From assembly GCA_023376005.1 (NCBI GenBank), contig CM042145.1:63762815-63826814 (forward strand): a stretch of DNA of 64,000 bases, in the 5' to 3' direction. Made by a program: the position numbers and the translations under genes. This DNA is from Doryteuthis pealeii (taxonomy: Eukaryota; Mollusca; Cephalopoda; Myopsida; Loliginidae). The notes beneath the pieces are model-generated. The model worked only from the letters and a program-made list of their open reading frames with translations, searched no databases and was not told the DNA's origin. The first letter of the stretch is position 1; every line of letters starts with the position of its first letter. Of the stretch, positions 1-10,625 are shown piece after piece.

Positions 1-290
1 TATTCGTAGCCCATTTTTGATTCCGCCGCGTGGAGAAGATGGACTCCCGGGAGTCTGCATCATTTGAAAACCGCGCTGCATCTGCTCTAAAATTAAACTA
101 TTCTCATGGCGCCCAATCGCGTGCCTCTTAAGAGGTCAAATCTTATAACCGTCACGAGTAATTTTCCATGGGGACTTGATTGGGACCCCTTGATTGGGAC
201 ACCTTGAATTTAAATCAAACAGAACTTGATTTAAATATTTCTACCTACAGGTCAACATGTACAAATCCCTATCGATTCATTGATTTAGGA
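1..290 (+). repeat. GAGA-leader dispersed repeat, 3' part
   Basis: This segment includes CATGGCGCCCAATCGCGT, a GTCACGAGTAATTTTCC block and a CTACAGGTCAACATG end. It aligns in order with 10,980-11,150 and 47,230-47,400, where the same blocks appear in diverged form. The repeat's 5' part, a (GA)n tract followed by a TCTTACTTG block, lies in V at 35,880-36,216. No coding capacity is seen. Confidence 0.6.
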
Positions 291-1254
291 AGAGATATTA
301 TAGCCCATATAGTGACATATTAATCTTACAGATTGTGTTAAAATCCAACTTTAAAACCGGAATGTTGACTTCAAGAATTCAAGAAGTCAGGTAGATTTTT
401 CCCACTGCAAAAATGCGCACAGAATCTTCACTGTACTGCCATACGTTCTTGTAATCTCGAATTCTTTTTAATTGCAAAGAACTGTCGATTTTGGTATTTC
501 AAAACTGACGGTGAATACGTTATTATAACGTGTTCACTATTCTAAATATGAACTTGTTTTCCCCGAAGCAACGCAATAAAAATCGATAGGAATGGAGCAG
601 ATATTTAAGTCGTAAAAGCATCGATACTTAAACTGTGAATGTTTGGCGATGAACCAATGTAACATTATAAAGTCTGGTTACGAGAACGAATGAATATAAT
701 AATAAATCGTCCTTAAATGCTTTGCAGTTTATTTTGCTTTCTTTGTTTTTGGTGTTTTTTTCTGTTTTTGTTTTGTGTTTTACTGCTGAATAGAATTTAT
801 TAGAATAAGAAACAGAAAACAGAATTTAATTCGTGAGTTTTTCTTTGTTTTATTTCATTAATCATTTTTCCTAAGTGAATAGTTTGTTCAAATCAATAAC
901 ATCAAAAGGTTTGTACCAAGTTTTGTTCAAAAGAAGAAAAAAAGAAAAAAAAAGAAAAAAGAAAAAAAAAGAGAAACAACAAAAGGGGTAAGTGTTTCGG
1001 ATGTCTAATATTTTCTTTTTGATCTATGAGTGCTGATGCACTTAGATTTTCCACATGTCTCGCCCCCACCCCCAACTATTCAGATATTTCTATCTTCGGC
1101 TTCGAATTTAATGTTCAATTGTTTTAAATCAGTTAATTGCTTCTCAGTTATTTGATCGGGGAAAAAATGATAAAGAAATAAAAAATAAATAAATAAATAA
1201 AAGAAAATATTCCTTTTCACTGGTTCGTCCCCTCAAGCTATATCTTCCGTTTAC
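291..1254. other. AT-rich sequence without a recognisable gene
   Basis: This is AT-rich sequence with T-rich stretches near 730-775 and an A/G-rich run at about 930-985. No reading frame stays open in all copies of this block. The mirror copy at 23,446-24,030 shows a 194-codon frame that is broken here, so that frame is not a gene. Confidence 0.6.
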
Positions 1255-2275
1255 ACATGGTTTGGTTTGGTTTGTTTTACGGCATATCAACTTCAGTGGG
1301 TCATTTAATGCCAAAAAGGTTTGAAATAAATTCATTCTTAATGGATACTTCTTTTTTATAAACACATTCTCCTATTTAACCCATAGATGGAACCCTAATA
1401 GGTACTACTACCCCCGGTCAGAGTGTACCAGAAAGTAATGGGGATGAAGGTTTAGGGAATGTGGAACACATTTTTATCGCTATTGCTCCCTGGTCCACTC
1501 TGACCCATAGTAGTAGTATCTGTTAGGGTCCCATCTATGGGTTAAGGTTTGGTTTGGTTTGGTTTGTTTTACGGCATATCAACCTCGGTGGGTTATTTAA
1601 TACCGACAAAGTTGTGAAATAAATTCATTCTTAATGCATAATACAAAAATGAAGGGGTGCTCCACATTCCCCAGACCTGGTTTGGTTTGGTTTGGTTTGT
1701 TTGACGGCATAACAACCTCAGTGGGTAATTTAATGCCAAAAAAGTTTTGAAATAAATTCATTCTTAATGGATACTCATTTTTTTTCATGAACACACTTTT
1801 CTATTTAACCCATAGATGGGACTCTAACAAGTACTACCACTCCGGGTCAGAGTGGACCAAGTAACAATGGTGATGAAGGGGTGCTTCACATTCATCAGAC
1901 CTCCAGAACTGTAACCTCACCATCATAGTTTAACGACATTCCCAGGACATGAAGCCCCTCAATCCCAGCCTTATAGTACATATATGATAAGAGGGGTTGG
2001 GGCGTACCATAAGGGAAATAGGATCGGAACAATCATATAGGTGCTAGGGCTTGGCGTGACCAGCCGGCAGATCGGAGACGGCTGCTCCGACCGCCTCGTA
2101 AGCAAGGATCTAAGTGGAGTGTTGCATTTTATGGACTGCTCATCCACCAGTGTTCCGTCCTTAAGCATCATGGGTCGCCACCCACGGCCAACAGGTAGTC
2201 CCCTATGCAGAGATGCAGTCGGTGTATTCTAAAGCCCCAGCCGACACGGCTCGTTTACATTCGGCGAGAATTAAT
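1255..2275 (+). repeat. GTTTG-headed dispersed repeat, three nested copies
   Basis: The head is a (GGTTT)n run followed by TGTTTTACGGCATATCAAC. Heads occur at about 1,258, 1,548 and 1,678. The body carries TATTTAACCCATAGATGGGA, a TCAGAGTGGACCA block, GATGAAGGGGTGCTCCACAT and a 3' part ending near AGCCGACACGGCT, itself a 5 bp-stem hairpin. Other copies lie at 4,296, 27,683, 49,694, 55,483 (minus) and 61,505-62,055. This is a high-copy, non-autonomous family with no protein and no clear tRNA head. Confidence 0.8.
1379..1545. repeat. inverted repeat inside the GTTTG array
   Basis: The left arm 1,379-1,430 (ACCCATAGATGG... to GTGTACCA) is mirrored by 1,492-1,545 (TGGTCCACTCTG... to ATCTATGGGTTA) with about ten differences and a 61 bp spacer. 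It looks like two body fragments of the same repeat joined head to head. Confidence 0.7.
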
Positions 2276-2386
2276 ACCTGATGTCCAAGGTGTTCCAAAG
2301 CCGAGGAACTAGACATTTTTTGTCTTTTCTCTCGTGTACGGTTGAGAGGCTCCTCATACTTGTCCTTGTGCCGTACATATATTTAC

Positions 2387-2646
2387 CAACTCCTCCGCAC
2401 GATCAGGATACGACACAAGGTCAATTTCTTGAGCGGAGTTCAACAGGTTTGAATTCAGAGTTTTCCTTCTAGACTGGTTACCTAGCCATGGTTAAAGAAC
2501 CCACTCTGCCCTGCTATTTACCCATAACTGGAGGGAGAGTAGGATTCATACCTTTCGCAAGTGAAATGCAATTAACACGTCCAGGATTTGAACTCGAGGC
2601 GACGAGTCCATTGCCCATGATTTTAACCATTACACCACGCGCTTCC
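2387..2646 (-). repeat. SINE-A (tRNA-derived SINE)
   Basis: Read on the minus strand, it starts with GCGTGGTGTAATGGTTAA, which holds an A box (TGGTGTAATGG). About 35 bp on comes a B box-like GAGTTCAAATCC, then a body ending in GTTGAACTCCGC, GAAATTGACC and an AT-rich tail. This is the layout of a tRNA-derived, pol III-transcribed SINE. At least six independent loci occur in the window. Compared with 49,314-49,593, this copy lacks the GGGTATTAGCGCTAA segment. Confidence 0.8.
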
Positions 2647-2684
2647 TTACATGTTTGGGGTATGGGGAGAGGGCGAATAAATTT

Positions 2685-2735
2685 CTGGGTAATTCCATGT
2701 CAAATCATCCAGAAAAAAGTACAATTGTCACCTTG
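2685..2735. repeat. orphan end of the TIR transposon
   Basis: TGGGTAATTCCATGTCAAAT plus the adjoining subterminal AAAAAGTACAATTGTCACC match the inverted right end of the element at 4,875-5,605. No partner terminus lies within 700 bp, so this is a relic end. Confidence 0.6.
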
Positions 2736-2771
2736 CTATGAAAAAATCATTCCGTTTTTATTATAAAAAAA

Positions 2772-2773
<2 letters not shown>

Positions 2774-2811
<38 letters not shown>

Positions 2812-2861
2812 ATCTTCATTTAACTAATATATATATATATATTAGTTAAATGAAGATTATT
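2774..2861. repeat. (TA)n tract and perfect 27 bp-arm hairpin
   Basis: A (TA)n run at 2,774-2,808 leads into 2,808-2,861. That segment is its own reverse complement: AATAATCTTCATTTAACTAA, then alternating AT, then the mirror sequence. The same hairpin is seen at 39,005-39,058 with one difference. Confidence 0.85.
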
Positions 2862-2884
2862 ATACTTTTTACATATTGAACTAT

Positions 2885-3241
2885 TTTGAAGTAGCTTTTA
2901 AGTAAACATATATAACGCAACAATTAAATTGAAAATGAGACCATCCAAATCGTCTAAAATGAAATGCAAAAATGTAAATCCTAATTATCTGGTGTAGCTT
3001 ATCCGCCGAATTTTTAATTCTTATGAATGTCGTCACCTCATCTAAAGAATGGCCCATTCCGTTTTTATCATAAAGAAAGAAAGGAGATGAAAAGGACATG
3101 CTACACAGAAAAACAAATAAGAAAGAAAGAAAGAGATTAGGGGAAAGATATAGAGAGGGGGTAAGCGTGCGAAAGCGATGATGCTAATCTGTTACAATCG
3201 TACATAATGAAAAGATGAAAAGAAGGAAAGAAAGAAAAAAG

Positions 3242-3313
<72 letters not shown>

Positions 3314-3425
3314 AAATGAAGGTTATTATACTTTTTACATATTGAACTATTTTGAAGTAGCTTTTAAGTAAACATATAAAACGTAACAATTAAATTATTG
3401 TTATATTTACAGGTCCCGCCACTTA
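2885..3425 (+). repeat. AGGTCCCGC dispersed repeat with (GA)n tract
   Basis: Blocks in order: AAATGTAAATCC, TATCTGGTGTAGCTTATC, CGTCACCTCA, ATTCCGTTTTTATCATAAAG, an A/G-rich stretch, (GA)n at 3,245-3,311, and an end at ACAGGTCCCGCC. About 72 bp just before the body (2,838-2,910) recurs at 3,312-3,385, so the GA tract sits between direct repeats. Diverged copies lie at 27,080-27,600 and 56,050-56,505. Confidence 0.7.
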
Positions 3426-4295
3426 GAATTCTTGTTTTAGGTTAAATGAAAAATCAATTGTATGACACAGTTATTTTTCCGACCTCACAAAACCTTTTAC
3501 CGCATTTATGAAAAGTACCAGGGTCAGCAGAAAAGTTCATAGGCTGGCCAAGATACTCCTATAGAATGTGATCAAATAAGGTTTATTTTTCTCCGTAGTT
3601 CCCTTGTAGTCCATACATAATCGGTATTGGAGAGCTTGGATCCTATTGGTAAAAAAAGTCATCTGTGGCAGATATGATGTCATCATATGAACTTTTCAGA
3701 CTATGAAGTTTTAAGCCCACCCTCATATACGCCTGTGCTATTAAACAGCGCTGGGTGGCATTGTCATTTATGTCATTATTAACTGGTTCACGGGGTGGGG
3801 GTCGGTTTTCAACATAATACCCCCTCGCCAGTTAGACCCCACTAGAGATTATCAAACTCTAGTGCGCCACCTGACTTGTTCAGCGCTAACAGATAAACTG
3901 GCTTTGAATAGAATTTTGCCATTCTGTACATCTGGTTGGCTAATGCTAACGCAAATAAGCGTTCAGAGTAGATGTCAAAAACAGGTTCACGTGGCTCAGA
4001 CATGTTTTAGATAATTCATTATACCATTTCTCTTTAATATAAAACAAAATAAATAAACAAAAATAATTACGTTAGCTGAGGCAAAAAAACAACAACAACA
4101 AAAAAAACCCAACAAAAAACCACAATGACAAAAAATATATAATTATCTAAACACACAGAGATTAAAATAGGTAAAGAGTGAAAGGCGATATGGAACAAAC
4201 GTAACAGAACTAAATAAAATTGAAAAAAAAAAAAAAAAAGTAAAAAAAGAAAAAGAATCAAGCTTCTAAATAACATCACATATTTTGTAAATTGG
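3426..4295. other. unassigned sequence with a short hairpin
   Basis: No open frame and no family is recognised. An 8 bp-arm hairpin (CACTAGAG/CTCTAGTG) sits at 3,840-3,864. Poly-A/poly-C-rich sequence lies at 4,080-4,110, and a T-rich run on the minus strand at 4,225-4,255. The block is repeated only in the inverted and second U copies. Confidence 0.5.
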
Positions 4296-4735
4296 ATTTT
4301 ATGGCATGTCAAACACTTAGGTTATTTTATACCGAAACGTGTTTGTTTTATTCATTCTTGATGGGTATTCAATTTTATAAGACTCACGCTTTTCTATTTA
4401 ATCTATAGATGGGACCCTAACACGTCCTACCAGTCCGGGTCAGAGTAGATCTTGGAGTAATGGTGTTGAAGGGGTACTCCATATTCCTCAGATCTCCAGA
4501 ATTGGAACTTCGCCATCAGATAGAATTTAACGTCATACCTAAAACATTAAGACCATCAGTTACCGCATTCTAGCACATATGATAAAAGGAATTGGGTGGG
4601 TGGGTGCCATAAGGGCAATAAAGTTGGGAAAATCATATAGTTGCTAAAGCTTAACGTGACTGATTGATTATAGGGGGCTTCTCCGAATAAACAGTCCATA
4701 AATAACAGGGAACCTATCAATTAGGCCACAGTAGC
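4296..4735 (+). repeat. GTTTG-headed repeat, diverged copy without the head
   Basis: Starting at TTATGGCATGTCAAACACTT, it shares with the 1,678-2,275 copy the blocks ATAGATGGGACCCTAACA, GTCCGGGTCAGAGT, CCTCAGATCTCCAGAA, GCACATATGATAAAAGG and GCCATAAGGGCAATAA. The (GGTTT)n head is missing and the last ~150 bp differ. Confidence 0.75.
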
Positions 4736-4874
4736 TACTGTGGGAGTCGAACTCCTTATCGTCTAATGTCTTTAGAATAGATTAATTAGGAGAAGCTTCT
4801 AAAATCTTTTAGATAAATCTCTGACTACAGTGGATTGAACTACTGAAATAGTTGATCTTTTAAATAATAAGAGG

Positions 4875-5605
4875 TGGGTAATTCCATGTCAAATCATCCA
4901 GACCATGTTACCCAGCCCCTTCAATCTTTCTGAAATTTCGTCCAAGCGTAGACTATGTTAATGTTAGATATTCCGCAAAATTTCAGCTTCCAATTCAGAA
5001 AATTGGCGAAGTTGTGTCGATTTTTAAGTCTCCAAATTTGAAGGTGGTCGCGAAAAATGTCAACTTTTTGTAATCTATTTTTGTCTGTAAAATGAGTTCT
5101 AGAGCTTCCCTACAACTACAAATTGATTCATAAAAGAATTTTAGCCCCAAAAATCCAACAATGCTATCAAAACAGTCTTAAAGTCAACCAATTTGAGTTT
5201 ATTGATGATTTCTGATTTGAAAAATCGGGAGCTCATATATTGGGAAATGTCTAACATTAACATAATCTATAAGTGTCTGGACCCACATCAGCATCACCAT
5301 ATAAACACTCCCCATCTTGAGAGAAGAAAATCCACTACCCACCCCAACCACACCTGCCCCTATTGACAACCTACTCTTCTCACCATTTTGAAAATGTCCT
5401 TCATTGAAGCAAGAATTATATTCGTCCTGAAGAAGGTCTAAATGACCGAAACGTTGCATCGTCGACAATAAACATCCAGTTTCCATAACATCCTGTGTTT
5501 GTCTACTTTTCTCCACATAATCTATAAGTGTACACAATTTCAGACAGATTGAAGTGGTGGGTGACAATTTTACTTTTTCTGGATGATTTGACATGGAATT
5601 ACCCA
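4875..5605. mobile_element. non-autonomous TIR DNA transposon (interrupted)
   Basis: GGGTAATTCCATGTCAAATC (continuing ATCCAGA) at 4,876-4,902 is exactly mirrored at 5,578-5,604. These are ~27 bp terminal inverted repeats bounding ~730 bp. Without the nested insertion at 5,277-5,514 and one target copy the element would be ~475 bp. No transposase is encoded. The superfamily cannot be set from the termini alone, and the target duplication is ambiguous because both edges read GGTG. Confidence 0.75.
5277..5514 (+). mobile_element. 238 bp nested insertion with 17 bp target duplications
   Basis: ACATAATCTATAAGTGT occurs at 5,260-5,276 and again at 5,515-5,531, exactly bracketing 238 bp foreign to the host TIR element. 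The insert ends with CTGAAG, two bases, a GGTC/GACC stem with a 5-base loop, GAAACG, and then a CATCGTCGACAATAAACA segment. This end resembles 3' ends I associate with Penelope-like or other retroelements. The long, exact target duplication supports retrotransposition, but the family is inferred. Confidence 0.65.
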
Positions 5606-6190
5606 GGTGGACATTGAATAAAGATATCTGATGGACGATTGAATGGAATGATGTTGCAAAAATGAATTCAACTTCTGAATTTAGTTGGTTGACATCCTTC
5701 CGTCTGCGAAAGACGACGGCGTATTGTCCAATTTTTTTTTTTGAACTAAGTAGCCTGGGTGGGTTGACATGGAGGATATGCTGTTGCCAAAGCAGCAGAT
5801 CCCCCTCTACACACTGTCACTACATACCAAAGGAAAAGTAAGAAACCAATGCAGTTTGGGAATGGTGGTGTTGCAGGAGTTGCTGTGTAGCACTGAAGTT
5901 CAGCATTACTCCATCTTAGGGACTTCCCGCTCCGGATTTGTTTTCGGTGTTTCTCCCCTAGCCTCTACTCGGGATCTTGTAAAGCTGCTCGGCAGCGGTT
6001 TTTCTCAACAAACTCTTCCTGTCCTAGTTGACAACCAGGGCCAGGGAGCCGCATCTAACCATTTGGGGTCTAATCAATTTGGGGGTGTTGCAGTAAGTAC
6101 ACCAATCTTGCTACTGTCAGTGTAGATGGTTGCTCCCCTGGGATTGTCCGCTCCTTTTCCTGCATTTATTGAGCAGACATTTCTCAACTG
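5606..6190. other. GC-richer unassigned segment
   Basis: This stretch is richer in G+C than its surroundings. It contains an open frame at 5,769-6,125 (118 codons) and 41,942-42,205 in the second copy. The reading frame shifts between the two copies and resembles no family I know. It directly precedes SINE-B and is treated as non-coding. Confidence 0.45.
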
Positions 6191-6432
6191 GGCTGGTTTA
6201 GCTCAGTCAGTTGAGCCTCGGACTGGGAACCACAAGTTTTCCTGATTCGTTACCGGCTCTCGCCAACTCAGCGTAGCACAGGGATCTTTGAAGTAAAGTG
6301 AGGAGCTGGTAGTGTGGCGTTCCACATCAGACTCCAAAATAATCTCCTTGGACTAGCGCTACTGAAAAGGGACAGACTCCCTTGCTGTCAGGCTGATACC
6401 GACCTTAGGCCACCCCGATGACTTTACTTACT
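6191..6432 (+). repeat. SINE-B (tRNA-derived SINE)
   Basis: The head GGCTGGTTTAGCTCAGTCAG has an A box (TAGCTCAGTCAG). A degenerate B box (GATTCGTTACC) follows ~45 bp later. The body includes ACAGGGATCT, CTCCTTGGACTAGCGCTA, GCTGATACCGAC and GGCCACCCCGATGAC, and the tail is (ACTT)n. This copy lacks a few bases seen at 42,357-42,612, probably sequencing errors. Confidence 0.85.
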
Positions 6433-6751
6433 TATTACTGGTTATAATCTGACATGAGTCTTGTATTATATGCATCTGTCTATGAATACGTAAAGTTTGC
6501 TTGGTTTGACTGTCCGTAAAAACTGCACAATACTCATTGATCTATTGGAAGAAGAAATGTATTTAGTGTACTACGCTGACTACAGCTATGACGTTACCTC
6601 GTACCACTTTTTATTCGGCGGAGTTCCAAGTGTCTAAATGGAGGAGTATAGTCAAGTGGTCGATAAGCCTTGAACTTTACGTCTCGGTCGGTGTGAATTT
6701 TGAGGAGCTTTCATTTTGGAAGCAGAGGCCAAAGTCGATCGTAAACAGGAG
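6433..6751. other. unassigned sequence
   Basis: No conserved frame, repeat family or RNA gene is recognised here. It is shared only with the other U copies. Confidence 0.4.
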
Positions 6752-6843
6752 CGAGATACAAAGATAGATAGATAGAAATAGAGATATATAGATTAAGATT
6801 GATATAGATATAGATAAATAGATAGATACAGGTAGACAGATAA

Positions 6844-6891
<48 letters not shown>

Positions 6892-7000
6892 ATAGATAGA
6901 TAGATAAATAGATAGATAGATAGGTAGAGATACAGATAGATACATAAATAGATATAGATAGATTGATATAGAGATAGACAGGGCGTAAATCCTTTGTAAG
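6752..7000. repeat. (GATA)n and (TA)n compound microsatellite
   Basis: Imperfect GATA repeats run on both sides of a (TA)n tract at 6,847-6,888. The second copy at 42,935-43,162 has the same structure. Confidence 0.9.
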
Positions 7001-7107
7001 CGATAAATATTAAAATATCAATCAGGAATTATAGTTCAAATAACCATTTCTTTGTAATTTTGTAATTCGATGTGACCAAACAACAATGCATACAACAATG
7101 GCATCAA

Positions 7108-7110
<3 letters not shown>

Positions 7111-7159
<49 letters not shown>
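7111..7159. repeat. (TA)n microsatellite
   Basis: An uninterrupted alternating AT tract. It is followed by ATACCAAGTAATTTGGTAT, a small palindrome at about 7,168-7,186. Confidence 0.9.
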
Positions 7160-7164
<5 letters not shown>

Positions 7165-7186
7165 GGATACCAAGTAATTTGGTATT

Positions 7187-7697
7187 AGGATAATTCTAAG
7201 CTGGTTAGAGTGTTCAGGTTTGATTTGAGAGCTCGATGTTTAATTTTTTTATGAACAGAGTAAATATAATTAGTAAAGAAAAAAAGCTTAAAAATCGGCT
7301 ATTATGCGGTTATGGGTACCATTTCCACTCATAGGTATCTGAATATACCCATGAGATTCACCAGACCGCAATTGTTATTAAATAACATATATATATATAT
7401 ATATATTGTTGTATAGATTTGTTCCATTATCATTTGGTCACTTGTTGGGTTATTTTATGCTGAGAACATTTATTCATTTTTAAAACATCAAAGATCCTTT
7501 ATCAAAATGCACTAAAAATTCTCGTTTTTGCTAAATTTAGCCTAGGAATTGTTAGAAAATTTACCATTTTTAATATTTAAATCAAAATGTTATTTATTTT
7601 GTATAAATAGAATTCAAATTGAGAATGTGTCCACCCCCACCACCACCGACACCTCTTGATATGCTGCTTTTTACCTCAGGAATTAAGCTGTAAAACA
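7187..7697 (+). repeat. host repeat into which the LINE inserted (left part)
   Basis: The part from ~7,500 (GCACTAAAAATTCTCGTTTT) to GAATTAAGCTGTAAAACAG at 7,697 matches 53,775-53,985 block by block. The right half of that host repeat resumes after the LINE at ~9,510-9,640 (CTCAAACAATG, then CAACACACTA and GCAGTTTGATATT). The host is a dispersed repeat of unknown class. Confidence 0.7.
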
Positions 7698-9505
7698 GCC
7701 CAAATTAATAAAACCCAACTAGCACCAGCCTATACAACCTTAAGAAAGCCCAGAGCCTTAACCAAAAACATACAAAAAGGAACAAATAGAATACAAACCA
7801 GTACAGATAAATAATATCAGACAATCAGTAGAGGATAGACAGTCGCGATTAGCATGGCAAACAGTAAACGAAATTAGTGATAGGAAAAGCACCTCTAAAT
7901 CAAAACTAAAGGCAACAGCCAAAAAGATAGACTTCAGAAATGAAAGACCACTTCCAGAAACTACTGGGAAACCCCCCAAAAATCATAGAAAATAATACCC
8001 AAAAGATTGTAGATAAACAACTAAATATCAAGCTGGGATTTTACAATAGATCAAATCAAAACAAGCTTTAAAGAAGCTAAAAAGTAGAAAAGCAGCAGGA
8101 CTTGACGAAATACCGCCGGAGGTGGGAAGATAGGAAAGTTCAGTGACATACTGCTTAAGCTATGCAATGCAGTATATAGACAAAATAGAATAGATAAATG
8201 GACGAAAGGCTGCCACCCTCCCATTCCCTAAAAAGGAGATCTCGGAACGCTAAAATACTCTCACTGCTATTGCAGCCAAGATATATAATGCCCTTCTACT
8301 TAATCTCATCCGCCCGAAATAGAGAAAAACCTTAGGAGAAACCAAAATGGATTCCGCAGAAATCGATCACAACCTCTCAGATTCTGACTATTCGACGGAT
8401 CATAGAAGGGGTATGACAAAGAATCTAGAGGTAACGCTATATTCGTAGATTTCTCCAAGGTATTTGATTCCATACATAGAGGAAAAATATAATAAATACT
8501 ATTAGCATATGGTCTCCAAAATAAAACGGTTTCAGCTATAATGATGCTATACAAAGATACAAAAGCGATGTACGCTCACCTGATGGCGACACAGATTTCT
8601 TTGACATCGCCGCAGGAGTCACATTGCACCATATATATTTATAATATGCCTAGACTACGTACTCCGAACATCATTAGATACCATAAAGAAAAAGTTTCAC
8701 ACTAAAAAGGGCAAGAAGCATCGCATATCCCGCACAAACAATCACAGATGCGGACTATGCTGATGACCTTGCACTTCTTGCAAGATATACCAGCACAGGC
8801 TGAATCACTGCTACATAGCTTAGAGGAAGCAGCAAAGAATATAGGACTATGTGAACTCCGGTAAAACAGAGTTCATGAGTTTCAAAAATAAAGGAAACAT
8901 CTCCACACTCAACGGCAAGCCTCTTAAGCCAGTAGAACAATTCACGTACCTAGGTGGTAAATCTCCTCCACAGAGAGCGATGTTAATACACGGATAGCAA
9001 AAGCATGGTCAGCCACAAATAGTTTATCAGTCATATGGGTCCGATCTCCCTGGCAAGCTGAAGCGACAATTCTTCCAGGCTGTGGTTGTGTCGGTGCTGC
9101 TGTATGCTGCACCACCTAGACCCTAACAAAGCGTCTTGAGAAAAGCTAGAATGGATGCTGCACAGAATGCTGCGTGCTCTGAACAAGTCGTGGAAACAGC
9201 ACCTCACAAGGAAACAGCTGTACGGTCACCTGCCCCCATCTCACAAACTATCCGAGTGAGACGGACAAGGCATGCAGGACACTGCTGGAGAAGCAAGGAT
9301 GAGCTCATAAGCGACGTTCCCCTTGGAAGCCAACGCATGGACATGCAAGTGTGGGGCGCCAGCAAGGACCTACATTGACCCAGTTATGTGAAGATGCTGA
9401 CTGCTCCGCAGAAGAGCTCCCAGGTGCAATAAATGATAGGAAGGTTGCGAGAGATTGTCATGGGTACCTGTGCTGCATACTCGACATGATGAGATAATGA
9501 GTTAA
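7698..9505 (+). pseudogene. LINE ORF2 reverse transcriptase relic, copy 1
   Basis: This is the same element as 43,880-45,712 but with more frame-breaking indels. The YADD-containing region is near 8,755-8,770 (GACTATGCTGATGACCTT), with TACCTAGGTGG at ~8,947 and the C-terminal GHCWRSK-like stretch at 9,267-9,300. The 5' end is truncated and lacks the endonuclease. It is a dead non-LTR retrotransposon fragment; see the second copy for domain detail. Confidence 0.85.
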
Positions 9506-9639
9506 GTTAGAATGGACGATTTTTGATGCTATTTCTCAAACAATGTACAAGTAAAATATCTAATTTTTGCATCATTATTCAACACACTACACCACAACTT
9601 CGCATAGATGGGCAGTTTGATATTTTAAAAGTGAAAAAT

Positions 9640-10040
9640 CGACCTACCCTATTGCTTTTGTTTTTGAAGAGCATCATTTATAGCAGTAACAGTTTCTTTG
9701 AGAAGATCACACGCTATTAGTAATTGCTCGATAACTTTCTACGGTGTTTGCAGTCAAATGCCTTTGAGAAAATCTCCATGAAAGTGTTGCCTCAAGAGTT
9801 TTTGTTTGTACTCCTTCACGATTCGACAAATAGTCAGAATCTAAGAAGTTGAGATCGATTTCTCCGAAACCCATTTTAGATTTTTCTTAAAAGAATTTCT
9901 CGACTTCCCGGTCGGATGCATTGAGAAGGCATTATAACTATTAGTTATGGCATAAGGGTATTCGTCTGTATTCTTAGGGATTCCGAAATAATCTTTCCTG
10001 GAAAGTGTTACAAAATAATAAATAACCTAAATTTATGTGC
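9640..10040 (-). pseudogene. second LINE fragment, opposite strand
   Basis: On the minus strand this aligns with the fingers-to-palm part of the adjacent LINE. The stretches corresponding to NGFRRNRST, TIRRIIEGV and MMLYKDTKA can be followed at low identity with frameshifts. It is a separate, older insertion of the same family in inverted orientation, running from about 10,040 down to the SINE-free sequence at 9,640. Confidence 0.65.
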
Positions 10041-10318
10041 CAATCTCCATTATAATAAGATTTAGCCAGTGAGGAAGCGCTATGCAACAGAAAGGTAGCT
10101 ATCACACACACTGCCTTAGTGGCCAAACTGCTTCTTATAATACGTTAGATGACTTTTGAAAAAAACCAAACGTATCTGAATATAAGGTAATAAAATAGTA
10201 ATGAAATACAAACAACAAACAGTACATAATGAGTTATGAGTATGGTCATCTGTTGATTTAAGGGTTTTAAATTCCGTTTTTCTTTTTGTTTTAATAATAT
10301 ATATAAGATATATATATA

Positions 10319-10592
10319 CCAACCCTCCGCACGAGAGATTGCGACACAAGTCAATTTCTTAATGCGGAGTTCAACAGGTTTTGAATTCAGAGTTCCTTCT
10401 CCTAGACCGGTTGCCCAACCAAGGTTAAAGAGCCCAGTCTGGCCCTAATAATTTTACCCATAGCTGGAGGGAGAGTAGATTCATACCTTCCAAGGTTATT
10501 TACGCAATGTGAAATGCAATGACATTCCAGGATGTGAACTCTGGGGCGACGAGTCCATTTCCCATGACTTTAACCATTACACCACGGACTTC
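10319..10592 (-). repeat. SINE-A (tRNA-derived SINE)
   Basis: The minus-strand head is CGTGGTGTAATGGTTAAAGT with a B box-like GAGTTCACATCC nearby. The body ends at the AT-rich tail near 10,319. It corresponds to the cleaner copy at 46,553-46,831. Confidence 0.8.
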
Positions 10593-10625
10593 ATTTCGTA
10601 TTATACCTTATAAAACATTCGGTAT

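Noticed and set aside
5199..5594. 131-codon minus-strand frame, also at 41,338-41,709
   Set aside because: It spans the TIR element, the nested insertion and both target duplications, so it cannot be one evolved gene. It is open only because the copies share a clean sequence.
5769..6125. 118-codon plus-strand frame
   Set aside because: The second copy shifts frame and ends earlier. No homology is recognised and no start context is distinctive.
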